From the NCBI GenBank assembly GCA_005885085.1, contig VAXY01000076.1, positions 4,594 to 23,923 of the forward strand: 19,330 bases of DNA. The letters are read 5' to 3'. Made by a program: the position numbers and the translations under genes. Source of the stretch: Actinomycetota bacterium (GTDB taxonomy: Bacteria; Actinomycetota; Thermoleophilia; Gaiellales; Gaiellaceae). The notes below the pieces were generated by a model. That model had not been told where the DNA came from. It ran no database searches and was given only the letters and a program-made list of their open reading frames with translations. The first letter of the stretch is position 1, and each line of letters begins with the position of its first letter. This document shows positions 7,814 through 15,263 of the stretch, in pieces.

Positions 7814-8885
7814 GCAGGTCTGCGAACACCGCGGCGTGGCGATCGAGCCACGGTTCGAGCGCGAAGCGCTCGACGGCGCGCTCGCGGGCGGCGCGCGCGT
7901 AGCGCTCGCGGTCGGCGCGCGCGTAGCGCTCGCGGTCGGCGAGCACGCGCTCGACCGCGTCCGCGACTGCGTCCGGCTTCGGTGGGACGTCGCGCTCCCA
8001 GGTTTCCGGGTGCGGAACGCCCACCCCGGCGTCGTCGCCGACGAGCTCGACGGTGCCGCCGCTGTTCGCATAGACGACCGGGAGACCGCATGCCATTGCC
8101 TCGATGACGAGGCTCGGGCACGGATCGAGGACCTTGGTGTGCAGGAGCAGATGCGCCCGGCGATAGAGCGCCGGCGCTTCCGCCTGGGCATAGCGACCGA
8201 CGAACTCCACGCGGTCCGCGACGCCGAGCTCGTCGAGCAGCGGCTGCGGGTCGGACACGAGCCGCCCCGTCACGACGAGCGTCGCCTCCGGCAGCCGTGC
8301 GAGCGTCTGTAGCGCGAGCTCGAGCCGGTAGGCCTGCGTCTGGTCGCCACCGAGGAGCAGAACCGGCTTGTTTGCCGCCGGCGCCGGTCGGGGCGTGAAG
8401 TGCGCCACGTCGACGGCGTTGTAGAGCACCTCCCAGGTTCCTCTCGGGGGGCCGAGGAACTCATCCGCCGACCTTTTACAGAACTCGCTCTGGTAGAGGA
8501 CGTGGTCGGCCGCCAAGAGCGCTGCACGGAAGCGGCGGTTGATCGCCTCCGTCTCGTGCCCTGCCCACCCGGGGTACGCGACGCCGCTCTGGTTGACGAC
8601 CACCGGAACGCGACGACGGCGTGCGAGCGCGAGCAGCGGGCGTGCGTCGCGCGGTAACCACGTCGAGCCGAGGTAGAGCAGCGTGAAGTTGGTCGGGCTG
8701 TTCGGGAACCGTGCTGCGAGCCGCTGAAACTTGGCGGTGCCCCCGGCGACGGGTTCACCCGGCGCCGGGACGCGGTCGTGCCCGTAAAAGACGCGCACAC
8801 CGTCCGCGCGGCCGCGCGCGAGCAGCAGGCGTGTCCAACGCGCAGCGGCGCGTGCGTAGCGGCCGATGCGCACGGCGTCAATCAC
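7770..8885 (-). CDS. GT4-type glycosyltransferase (third gene of a three-GT operon)
   Basis: The 371-residue GT-B protein shows an acceptor half with VPVVVNQSGVAYPGWAG and a linker EVLYNAVDVAHFTP. The donor half begins KPVLLLGGDQTQAYRLELAL and carries the catalytic region DPCPSLVIEAMACGLPVVYA, where the first acidic residue is Asp254 in place of Glu and the second is Glu262. Residues 317-332 are an exact DRERYARA tandem repeat encoded by a 24-bp duplication. GTG 8885 overlaps the stop of the upstream GT by eight bases. The last residues (arginine-rich) are encoded opposite the methyltransferase 3' end and look dispensable. Sugar specificity is unknown. Confidence 0.86.
   Translation of the reverse strand: MIDAVRIGRYARAAARWTRLLLARGRADGVRVFYGHDRVPAPGEPVAGGTAKFQRLAARFPNSPTNFTLLYLGSTWLPRDARPLLALARRRRVPVVVNQSGVAYPGWAGHETEAINRRFRAALLAADHVLYQSEFCKRSADEFLGPPRGTWEVLYNAVDVAHFTPRPAPAANKPVLLLGGDQTQAYRLELALQTLARLPEATLVVTGRLVSDPQPLLDELGVADRVEFVGRYAQAEAPALYRRAHLLLHTKVLDPCPSLVIEAMACGLPVVYANSGGTVELVGDDAGVGVPHPETWERDVPPKPDAVADAVERVLADRERYARADRERYARAARERAVERFALEPWLDRHAAVFADLLTGARPRARSSRTR
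7890..7937. repeat. 24-bp exact tandem duplication within a GT gene
   Basis: Positions 7890-7913 and 7914-7937 are identical 24-bp units, a multiple of three. They encode the octapeptide DRERYARA twice in a charged helix near the C-terminus of the 7770-8885 GT. Sequence on both sides diverges within a few bases. It looks like a recent slippage or unequal-exchange event. Confidence 0.9.
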
Positions 8886-9885
8886 GACTGGCTACGAAAG
8901 CCTCGAGCAGATTCGCCCACAGCGGGTCGAGCTGCTCTTCGGCATGCGCTTCCGCGGTACGGCGACCGTTCGTGCGCAGCCGTTCGCGCAGCCCGGCGTC
9001 GGCGTGAATGCGTTCGACGGCGGCGACGACGGCTTCGACGTCGTCGACGTCGACCAGCAGCCCGTTCTCGCCGTCGGAGACGACCTCCGTCGCCTGCCCG
9101 ACACGCGTCGTCACGAGCGGGACCCCGGTCGCCATCGCCTCGAGAACCGCCTTCGGGCCGCCTTCCTGCCGCGACGTAACGAGGCAGACGTCGGTGGCGT
9201 GATACGCCTGCGCGAGCGCGCCGCGAGCGGGCGCCACGACATGCCGGTGCCGCACGCCGAGACGCTCGAGCTCGCGCCGGACGTACCCGCGGGCAGGTCC
9301 CGTCAGGAGAACCGACAGCTCCGGAATCGTGTGCCGCAACCGGTCGACGACCGCGACGAAGACGTCCGGCCCCTTGAGCAGTTTCGGCTCGTACCCCTCT
9401 GCCATCCCGACGCCGTCCTTGAGGAAGGAACCGATCACGAATTCGGGCCCGCCCCTCCCCGGCGCGAGCGGAAAGTGCTCGAGGTCGACGCCGATCGGGA
9501 TCTTGAACACTCTCTCTGCAGGGACTCCGGCGTCGAGCACGAGCTCTTGCATCTCGGCGTGCGTCACCTGCACGCAATCCACGCGGGCGGTATTCGCGCG
9601 GAGCGCCGCGTAGGCGCGGTCGAACTCAGGGTAGCCCGGCGTCCCCGGACGCCCGTGGAAGTAGCTGAGGCCGAGCCGGTGCGATGACTCGAGCCAGCGG
9701 GGCTGCAGCGCGTTGAAGTGGTTGTGCTGGAAGACACGCTGGCGGCGAAGGACACGCAACCAGGTGTTCGAGCCGACGCGATAGCCGAGGCGGTGCGCCG
9801 TCCGGACGAGTCGTTCGCTGTCATCGTCGATCGACCATCCGAGGCGGTCGCCGACGACGAAGAGACGCTGGTGTCTGCGCGTCAC
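8878..9885 (-). CDS. GT4-family glycosyltransferase (second gene of a three-GT operon)
   Basis: From GTG 9885 the protein has 335 residues. It starts VTRRHQRLFVVGDRLGWSID and has a linker FKIPIGVDLEHFPL, a donor half opening PEFVIGSFLKDGVG, and a clear E(x7)E at Glu241 and Glu249 (SRQEGGPKAVLEAMATGVPLVT). A longer open frame reaches back to 10113, but that part lies over the upstream GT and has an arginine-rich, shadow-like composition. The 9885 start overlaps the upstream stop as GTGA and gives a normal N-terminus. The stop overlaps the next gene by eight bases. All three genes of this operon are GT-B enzymes, so they probably add successive sugars. Confidence 0.88.
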   Translation of the reverse strand: MTRRHQRLFVVGDRLGWSIDDDSERLVRTAHRLGYRVGSNTWLRVLRRQRVFQHNHFNALQPRWLESSHRLGLSYFHGRPGTPGYPEFDRAYAALRANTARVDCVQVTHAEMQELVLDAGVPAERVFKIPIGVDLEHFPLAPGRGGPEFVIGSFLKDGVGMAEGYEPKLLKGPDVFVAVVDRLRHTIPELSVLLTGPARGYVRRELERLGVRHRHVVAPARGALAQAYHATDVCLVTSRQEGGPKAVLEAMATGVPLVTTRVGQATEVVSDGENGLLVDVDDVEAVVAAVERIHADAGLRERLRTNGRRTAEAHAEEQLDPLWANLLEAFVASRD

Positions 9886-10865
9886 GCCGTCAGCGCTTCC
9901 AGATACAGGTCGGCGACATCGTCGAGCGACGGGACGCGAATGCGTGCGCGGCGTTCGTCGAGCTCGTCTCGGAGCTGTGCGAAGACGGCCGGCAGCTCCT
10001 CGGCCTCGTCGAACCCGAGGCCGGCCTCGCCGACGAGCTCCGGATGCCCACCCGAACGAAGAAACGCAGCAGGAAGGCCGCACGCCAACCCTTCGAGGAG
10101 CGCGTTCGAGCACGGGTCGTCTCGGCTCGGTGCGAGGTAGATGTCGTGCGCGCGCAGCAAGTCGGCGAGCTCATGCGACGGGCGGGGAGCGATGACATTG
10201 ATGCGGTCGAACGTCTGCTGCGTGTTGCCGGCGAACGTCATGTCGACGTCGTCGAAGTCAAGATTCCGGTCGAGCCAGGAAAGAATGTCGCCGCCCTTCC
10301 GCGGATTCCCCGACCAGCTCGTCGAGATCACGCGCAAGCGGGCGTGCGGCTGCCGTTCGCGCGGGGGGTGAAAGATCGCCGGATCGACCGAGTTGTGGAC
10401 GACGACGGGGTTGCGCAGCTCGAGGCCGAGCTCGGCGTGCTTGTCCAGGCTGAACTGCGACTGCAGGATGGTCATGTCGGCGAGCTCGTTGATCTCTGTG
10501 ATCCGCCGATCGGTGCCGTCGTCGAAGCCCCGGTACGCACTGATCGGCCCGTCGACTCGATGCACCATCCGCACCCCGCCGCGCGCAAAGCGGCGCAGGC
10601 GCCGAAAGTCGAAGTTGAACGAGTTGTAGAGGCAAGCAGGCGTGCGGCCGGACAGGCGGTTCAGCTCGACCGCGAGGCCACGCCGTTGCAACTCTCGGAC
10701 AAGCGCGAGCAGGAACTGGTTGCCGCCTCCATACGGCGGCGGCTGGAACTCGTGGAAGACCGCTACGTTGGAGCCCGCCCGTCGGGACCTCAACCAGTCC
10801 GCCTCGGTCCGCGCCCGACGCGCGGGTCGTCTTAACAGGACCTTTACGAACTCCGGGCGCACCAT
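9882..10865 (-). CDS. GT4-type glycosyltransferase (first gene of a three-GT operon)
   Basis: From ATG 10865 the protein has 327 residues. The N-terminal half includes AVFHEFQPPPYGGGNQFLLAL (glycine-rich loop at about 45-51) and MVHRVDGPISAYRG. The linker reads VVHNSVDPAIFHPP, and the donor half has LRVISTSWSGNPRKGGDILSW and the catalytic stretch SRDDPCSNALLEGLACGLPAA, with Asp250 and Glu258 at the E(x7)E positions. A GTG at 10913 is in frame 16 codons upstream, with GGAGG directly against it, but the intervening residues are not GT-like. The ATG is preferred with moderate confidence. The gene is divergent from the Ig-repeat protein across 80 bases. Confidence 0.86.
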   Translation of the reverse strand: MVRPEFVKVLLRRPARRARTEADWLRSRRAGSNVAVFHEFQPPPYGGGNQFLLALVRELQRRGLAVELNRLSGRTPACLYNSFNFDFRRLRRFARGGVRMVHRVDGPISAYRGFDDGTDRRITEINELADMTILQSQFSLDKHAELGLELRNPVVVHNSVDPAIFHPPRERQPHARLRVISTSWSGNPRKGGDILSWLDRNLDFDDVDMTFAGNTQQTFDRINVIAPRPSHELADLLRAHDIYLAPSRDDPCSNALLEGLACGLPAAFLRSGGHPELVGEAGLGFDEAEELPAVFAQLRDELDERRARIRVPSLDDVADLYLEALTA

Positions 10866-10891
10866 GATCGATGATTGTCGCGGCTTGCGGC

Positions 10892-10897
10892 TACCAT
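10892..10897 (+). promoter_or_regulatory. candidate -10 box for the Ig-repeat protein
   Basis: TACCAT fits TANNNT. Transcription from it would begin near 10904 and give a leader of about 40 bases carrying a good ribosome site, unlike the leaderless genes around it. No convincing -35 box was found at the right distance. Confidence 0.35.
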
Positions 10898-10934
10898 CCG
10901 CCGCGTCCGACACCCTCCAAGGGGCCTACGCAAC

Positions 10935-10941
10935 AAAGGAG
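10935..10941 (+). promoter_or_regulatory. strong Shine-Dalgarno site deciding the Ig-protein start
   Basis: AAAGGAG lies four bases before ATG 10946 and is the best ribosome-binding site in the window. It supports that ATG over the earlier in-frame ATG at 10871, which would place about 25 non-hydrophobic residues before the signal peptide. Confidence 0.75.
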
Positions 10942-10945
10942 TCTC

Positions 10946-12160
10946 ATGCGCACCATCCGAATCCTGCTGCTCTTCGTCATTACGGCCGCGTTGGCAGCGG
11001 TACTCGGCGGCGTGTTCGCGCCGAACGCCAAGGCGCTCGCGTTCGAGGACGAGCCGTGTCCTCCGGATCCCGTCACCGGCGTACTGAAGATCTGCAAGCC
11101 GGATGCTGAGGTTGGAAAGCCTTATTCCCTGCCAGTCAGGGGCAGAGCCGGTTGCACACCCGACTCCGTCGTGTACTCACTCCCGAACGGCTCGCTTCCC
11201 CCGGGCCTGACGATGTCGACGTCGAACGCGCAGATCTCGGGCACACCGACGAAAGCCGGCCAGTATCGGTTCTGGATCAGGATCACGGACATTCCGGCGT
11301 GGCAAGGCGGCGTCTTCTGGTGCAGCGACGCCGAGACGTCTGACCGCGAGTTCCAGGTCACCGTTGTTCAGGGACTGCAGATCGCGCAGCGTCAGAGCTC
11401 GCTCCCGGCGGCGCAGCTGAGCACGCCCTACAACCTGCAGCTCACGGCGACCGGCGGCACCGGGCTGACCTGGTCGGTGACTTCCGGTGCGCTGCCGGCG
11501 GGGATCACCCTGAATCCGTCTACGGGGCTCCTCTCAGGCACCCCAACCCAGGTCGGAGACGCGACCTTCCAGATCAAGGTCACGGACGGCAGTCGTGCCG
11601 ACATTCAGACCTACACCATGTCGAGCGTCAACAAGCTGGAGCTCGCCAGCTTCACGGCGCCGGCCGCCGAGACCGGCGTGCCGTTCCAGCTCGAGCTCAA
11701 GGCGACGGGTGGCCGCGGCCCGTACCAGTGGTCGGCTACCGGCTTGCCTTCCGGGTTGGTGCTCGATCCTGCAACCGGCGCAATCTCGGGGACGGCCGCC
11801 GTCGCCGGGCCAGCCGCCGTCAAGGTGACCGTGACGGACTCGCTCGGCCTGAGCACCAGCGTCGGCGTCAACCTCTCCGTGGCTCAGAAGCTCGCGCTCG
11901 TCAAGAAGGCGCTGCCACAGGCGACGGTCGGTCGGGCCTATGCGGCGCGCCTGACGGTGAGCGGGGGCGTCCGCCCCCTCACGTGGGTGGCGGTCGGCGG
12001 GGCTCCCGGGCTCAAGCTCAACGCCACGACGGGCGCGCTCTCGGGCATACCGCGCAAGGCTGGGACGTACAGACTCAGCGTGCGGGTGAGGGACAAGCTC
12101 GGCGTCCGGGCGACGGCGTTCTTCGTTCTCAAGGTTCGCGGCCAAGGAGCGGCTCGGTAG
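10946..12160 (+). CDS. secreted protein with four Ig-like (He_PIG) repeats
   Basis: The 404-residue protein begins MRTIRILLLFVITAALAAVL, a classic signal peptide, with likely cleavage after an ALA near residue 32. The mature part is four tandem cadherin/Ig-like modules of about 85 residues (roughly 52-142, 143-227, 230-314, 315-398). Each has the He_PIG (PF05345) signature of a proline/glycine stretch such as LPAGITLNPSTGLLSGTPTQ followed by a G..F.V.VTD strand. The first module and the segment before it contain four cysteines (38, 50, 70, 126), enough for two disulfides. There is no sortase motif, C-terminal TM segment or enzyme domain. It is probably exported by Sec and binds the cell surface, glycan or matrix; the function is inferred only from location and fold. 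It is the only non-enzyme, exported protein here. Confidence 0.85.
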   Translation: MRTIRILLLFVITAALAAVLGGVFAPNAKALAFEDEPCPPDPVTGVLKICKPDAEVGKPYSLPVRGRAGCTPDSVVYSLPNGSLPPGLTMSTSNAQISGTPTKAGQYRFWIRITDIPAWQGGVFWCSDAETSDREFQVTVVQGLQIAQRQSSLPAAQLSTPYNLQLTATGGTGLTWSVTSGALPAGITLNPSTGLLSGTPTQVGDATFQIKVTDGSRADIQTYTMSSVNKLELASFTAPAAETGVPFQLELKATGGRGPYQWSATGLPSGLVLDPATGAISGTAAVAGPAAVKVTVTDSLGLSTSVGVNLSVAQKLALVKKALPQATVGRAYAARLTVSGGVRPLTWVAVGGAPGLKLNATTGALSGIPRKAGTYRLSVRVRDKLGVRATAFFVLKVRGQGAAR

Positions 12161-13253
12161 ACGCGGCCGAGAGGATCTCGCAGAGCGCGTCGGTGTAGCG
12201 CTCCCACGAGAAGTAGCGCTCGACTGTCTCGCGGGCGCGGAGGCCCAGGGAAACCGCGGCCTCCGCGCCCGCGAGCGTTTCTACGACTACGCGCTCGAAG
12301 GCCTCCGGATCGCCGGGCTCGACGAGGCGACAGTTGACCCCGTCTTCCAGTCCGTAGCCACGCGCGATCGCGTCCGTTCGCGAGACGACGACCGGCTTCC
12401 CCATCGCCATCGCCTGAAGGAGGACGGTGGTGGCGCCGGAGTAGGTGTTGTCCCGCACCGGGAGCGCCACGACCCGTGCAGCTGCGAGCCGCGCCCGGAC
12501 TTCGTTCAGCGAGAGATCGGTCTCGATCACGACATTCGCGGGGACGCCGCGCAGTGAGCGCGCCCGATCAGCCGTCGTGACGATCCCGAAGCTCAGCTCC
12601 GGCCGATGCGACGCGACGACCGTGAGGAGGTCGAGGTCGCGACGAGGATCTGCGCCCACGGATACGACGTCAACCCCTGGCTCGCGTTCGCGATCCGGCC
12701 GGAACGCGTTCACGTCCACGCCGAACGGCACGAACAGGACCCGGGGCGCGCCGCGTCCGAGCCAGCTCTGGAGCGAGTCGGCCTCGCGATGGGAGTACGA
12801 GACGATCGCCTGCGTTCGACGGAGCGCGGCGGCGTAGAGCCGCCGGGCAGGGTTGCCGCGGAGCTGCGCCAGGCGCTCCGGAAGCCCGACGGCCACGTAG
12901 ACGAGTGGTGGGCGGAGGAGACCCGCTCGCTTGAGGAGCATGAGCGGAATCCCAACCGTGTCGACCGTCGAGAAGACGACTTCCGCCGCGTTCGCCACGC
13001 GCAGCGCCGGGAGAACCGAGGCGAAGTCTCCGCCGTAGCCGCCGAAGCGGTCGAGCAGCGTGTTGATCGTCCGATCCGCCATACGGGCCCAGAGCGGCGG
13101 GCGCCGGTCCTGTTCGAGGTTGTGGCGGACACGGACGCCACGCCGCGCGAGCTCGTCGAGCCCGAACAGGCGGTAGCGGTCGAGCGACTGGGGCGCGCGT
13201 AGCGCCGCGCGGCGCTCCGGGGCGTCCCGAAACGCAAAGAAGACGGTAGGCAC
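12129..13253 (-). CDS. divergent GT4-type glycosyltransferase
   Basis: From GTG 13253 the protein has 374 residues. It starts PTVFFAFRDAPERRAALRAP and has an acceptor half with PPLVYVAVGLPERL and VSYSHREADSLQSWLG. The linker reads VLFVPFGVDVNAFRP, and the donor half includes VDVVSVGADPRRDLDLL and VVALPVRDNTYSGATTVLLQ followed by AMAMGKPVVVSRTDA. The usual E(x7)E pair is not conserved (Asp268 and Gln280 occupy that region), which fits a distinct GT4 subgroup. Longer starts (ATG 13307, GTG 13328) are open but add low-complexity residues; GTG 13253 has GGGAG five bases upstream. The gene overlaps the Ig-protein 3' end by 32 bases. Confidence 0.83.
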   Translation of the reverse strand: MPTVFFAFRDAPERRAALRAPQSLDRYRLFGLDELARRGVRVRHNLEQDRRPPLWARMADRTINTLLDRFGGYGGDFASVLPALRVANAAEVVFSTVDTVGIPLMLLKRAGLLRPPLVYVAVGLPERLAQLRGNPARRLYAAALRRTQAIVSYSHREADSLQSWLGRGAPRVLFVPFGVDVNAFRPDREREPGVDVVSVGADPRRDLDLLTVVASHRPELSFGIVTTADRARSLRGVPANVVIETDLSLNEVRARLAAARVVALPVRDNTYSGATTVLLQAMAMGKPVVVSRTDAIARGYGLEDGVNCRLVEPGDPEAFERVVVETLAGAEAAVSLGLRARETVERYFSWERYTDALCEILSAASTEPLLGREP

Positions 13254-13279
13254 TACCGCTCCCGGCGAAGCGGAGGCAT
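13253..13279 (-). CDS. possible eight-codon leaderless ORF upstream of the GT gene
   Basis: An ATG at 13279 sits exactly six bases after TAGGAT and encodes MPPLRRER. Its TAG stop shares one base with the GTG start of the downstream GT (TAGTG). The GGGAG that would help the GT start lies inside this ORF. The arrangement suggests leaderless initiation on a tiny ORF followed by termination-reinitiation, with a possible regulatory role. It is too short for sequence to prove coding, and it depends on GTG 13253 being the true GT start. Confidence 0.3.
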   Translation of the reverse strand: MPPLRRER

Positions 13280-13285
13280 ACCGCG

Positions 13286-13291
13286 ATCCTA
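13286..13291 (-). promoter_or_regulatory. candidate -10 box for the 12129-13253 GT gene
   Basis: TAGGAT on the minus strand fits TANNNT. It ends six bases before the ATG of the tiny ORF and 32 bases before the GTG of the GT gene. No good -35 box is visible. Confidence 0.4.
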
Positions 13292-13306
13292 CGCGGCTAC
13301 CGCTCA

Positions 13307-13312
13307 TATGCT
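13307..13312 (+). promoter_or_regulatory. candidate -10 box for the GT4-GT2 / ABC exporter operon
   Basis: TATGCT ends nine bases before the TTG at 13322, leaving a leader of at most a few bases. The site lies in the 68-base gap shared with the divergent GT gene. Confidence 0.4.
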
Positions 13313-13321
13313 CTTGGCGCC

Positions 13322-15253
13322 TTGCCACGAGTCACGATCGTCACGCATGAGCTGCGCGGCTTCCTGCCGGTCGGCGGGATGGGCACCGCGACGACGTACC
13401 TCGCGCTCGCGCTGGCCCGGATGGGGCACGCCGTCGAGATCCTGCTCGGCGTGATGCACCGCCCAGAGTCGATCCAACCGGACTGGGAGGCGCTTTATAG
13501 AGGCGCCGGGATCCGCATCCGGCCGGTCGCACCGACTGACGAGGCGGTCGAGCCGGAGCACTTCATGCGCACGCACGGCGTCGGGCGTGCACTGCAAGCC
13601 GATCCGCCCGACGTCGTCGTCGTGCACGATCTCGGCGCCCCGGCTTACTCGGCCCTGCGCCTGCGGCAGGTCGGCTTGGCGCTGCAGGACACGCTCTTCG
13701 TCGTCTTCTGCCACGGGACGAGGCGCTGGGTGCTCGACATGTCCCGACAGCTCCGCGTCGCGGATCTCGAGCATGTGCTCGCCCTCAGCACTCTCGAACG
13801 CATGTCGCTCGAGCTTGCGGACGTCGTCGTCAGCCCGAGCGCGTACCTCGTTCAGTGGATGAACGGCCAGGGCTGGCGCGTGCCCGAACGAACGCTCGTG
13901 ATCCCGTACCTGACGCGCTCCGCCGCGCTTGGGGAGCCGCCACCGAAGCCGGCGAACGGCGCCGCCGCCCTGCAGCGGATCGCCTTCTTCGGCCGGCTCG
14001 AGGAGAAGAAGGGACTGAAACCCTTTGCCGCGGCGCTGAACAGGCTCGAGCCGGAGTTGCTCCAACGCGTGGAGCTCGAGTTCATCGGGAAAACGACCGC
14101 AACCTGGACGCGCGAGCGCGTCGAGCAGCTCCTCACCGAGGAGACGACGCGCGCCCTTCGCCGCGTCTCGTTCGAGGGCGAGCTCGACCAGACGGAGGCG
14201 CTCGAGCGGTTGAGCCGCCCTGGGACGCTCGCCGTGACACCCTCGCTGGGGGACAACTCGCCCAACACCGTCTATGAGTGCATCGAGCGCGGGATCCCCC
14301 TCATCGCGAGCAACATCGGAGGGATACCGGAGCTGATCGCAGCCGACGACCGTGCCCGCGTGCTGTTCGAGCCGACGCCGGACGGCATCGCGGAGGCACT
14401 GAGACGCGCTCTCGCCGATGGGCGGATGCTCCGTCCGCCTCGTCCCGGGTTCAGCGGTGCCGACTCGTATCGCCGCTGGGCCGAGATCGTGGACATGCGC
14501 CCGCATCGACGGGTTACGACGGCTGACGGACCCGTCGACGTCGTCGTCGTCAACCGCCGCTCGCGCGAGGCGCTCCGGCGGTGCCTGTCGGCCCTCGAAC
14601 GTCAGACGTACGCGAACTTCCGCGTACACGTATCCGCGGGAGCGTCCGTCGCGGAGGCGAGGCAGAGAGGCCTACGGGCAGGGACGGCCCCGTACGTCGT
14701 CTTCCTCGACGAGGAGGACGTCCCCGAGGCCGAGCTGCTGGAGACGCTGCTGAGGGCACAGGCCGCGTCAGGCGCCGACGTCGTGAGCTGCGGCGTGCGG
14801 CTCGAGACGGCTGAGGGCCGGGGCACGTTGCAGTTCTTCTCGGGCCAACCCGGCGGGCTCGGCGCCCTCGCGAATGGCTATGGAACGGTCGCGCTGCTCC
14901 GCCGCGAGGCGCTCGGTGACGACGAGACGGCTTGGCCTGCGGAACGCGACCCGGACTGGCCGCTCCTCGCCAGGTGCACAGCAGCGGGCGCGAGCGTGAT
15001 CTCGATTCCCGCGCCACTCGCGACGCGGACGGCGCGCGTCGGCTCCGTCGAGGACGACCCGAGCGACGCGCTGCTCGCTGTGAACGAGCTCGAGCACGCG
15101 CTTCCCGTATCGCTTCGCGGAACAGCGCGGCTCACGGCGGGACTCGCCATAAACGCGCCACCCGCTCCCACCGCCTCAGCCGGCGGTGGAATCGTAAACG
15201 TCGCGTTAAGGCTTGCCGCGGCAATACGGCGGCTGTCCGGACCGCGCAGTTAG
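13322..15253 (+). CDS. two-domain glycosyltransferase, GT4 fused to a degenerate GT2 domain
   Basis: The 643-residue protein has an N-terminal GT4 half (about 1-370) starting PRVTIVTHELRGFLPVGGMGTATTYLALAL, with FFGRLEEKKGLKPFAAAL and the catalytic segment GDNSPNTVYECIERGIPLIASNIGGIPEL (split here across 310-338). In that segment the E(x7)E pair is Asp311 and Glu319. A GT2-like half (about 405-600) starts VDVVVVNRRSREALRRCLSALERQTY and contains FLDEEDVPEAELLE at 461-474. There the metal motif reads DEED, with Glu at two central positions, and the domain is short. A TTG start is used, as no earlier ATG or GTG fits. It is first in a plus-strand operon with Wzm and Wzt, ten bases before the Wzm start. 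It may add two different sugars or use the GT2 half only for binding. Confidence 0.87.
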   Translation: MPRVTIVTHELRGFLPVGGMGTATTYLALALARMGHAVEILLGVMHRPESIQPDWEALYRGAGIRIRPVAPTDEAVEPEHFMRTHGVGRALQADPPDVVVVHDLGAPAYSALRLRQVGLALQDTLFVVFCHGTRRWVLDMSRQLRVADLEHVLALSTLERMSLELADVVVSPSAYLVQWMNGQGWRVPERTLVIPYLTRSAALGEPPPKPANGAAALQRIAFFGRLEEKKGLKPFAAALNRLEPELLQRVELEFIGKTTATWTRERVEQLLTEETTRALRRVSFEGELDQTEALERLSRPGTLAVTPSLGDNSPNTVYECIERGIPLIASNIGGIPELIAADDRARVLFEPTPDGIAEALRRALADGRMLRPPRPGFSGADSYRRWAEIVDMRPHRRVTTADGPVDVVVVNRRSREALRRCLSALERQTYANFRVHVSAGASVAEARQRGLRAGTAPYVVFLDEEDVPEAELLETLLRAQAASGADVVSCGVRLETAEGRGTLQFFSGQPGGLGALANGYGTVALLRREALGDDETAWPAERDPDWPLLARCTAAGASVISIPAPLATRTARVGSVEDDPSDALLAVNELEHALPVSLRGTARLTAGLAINAPPAPTASAGGGIVNVALRLAAAIRRLSGPRS

Positions 15254-15256
15254 CAT
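15251..15256 (+). promoter_or_regulatory. candidate internal -10 box for the exporter genes
   Basis: TAGCAT begins with the TAG stop of the fusion GT and ends seven bases before GTG 15264. It could give the exporter pair its own leaderless transcript in addition to read-through from upstream. Confidence 0.35.
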
Positions 15257-15263
15257 CGGGCGC

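Noticed and set aside
9886..10113. N-terminal extension of the 8878-9885 GT up to a start at 10113
   Set aside because: The extra residues are arginine-rich and lie over the coding part of the upstream GT. GTG 9885 overlaps the upstream stop as GTGA and gives a normal GT N-terminus.
12149..12172. Short CTCGG/CCGAG stem at the Ig-protein and GT convergent ends
   Set aside because: The stem is five base pairs and sits in coding overlap with no T-tract; in DNA this GC-rich, such stems are common.
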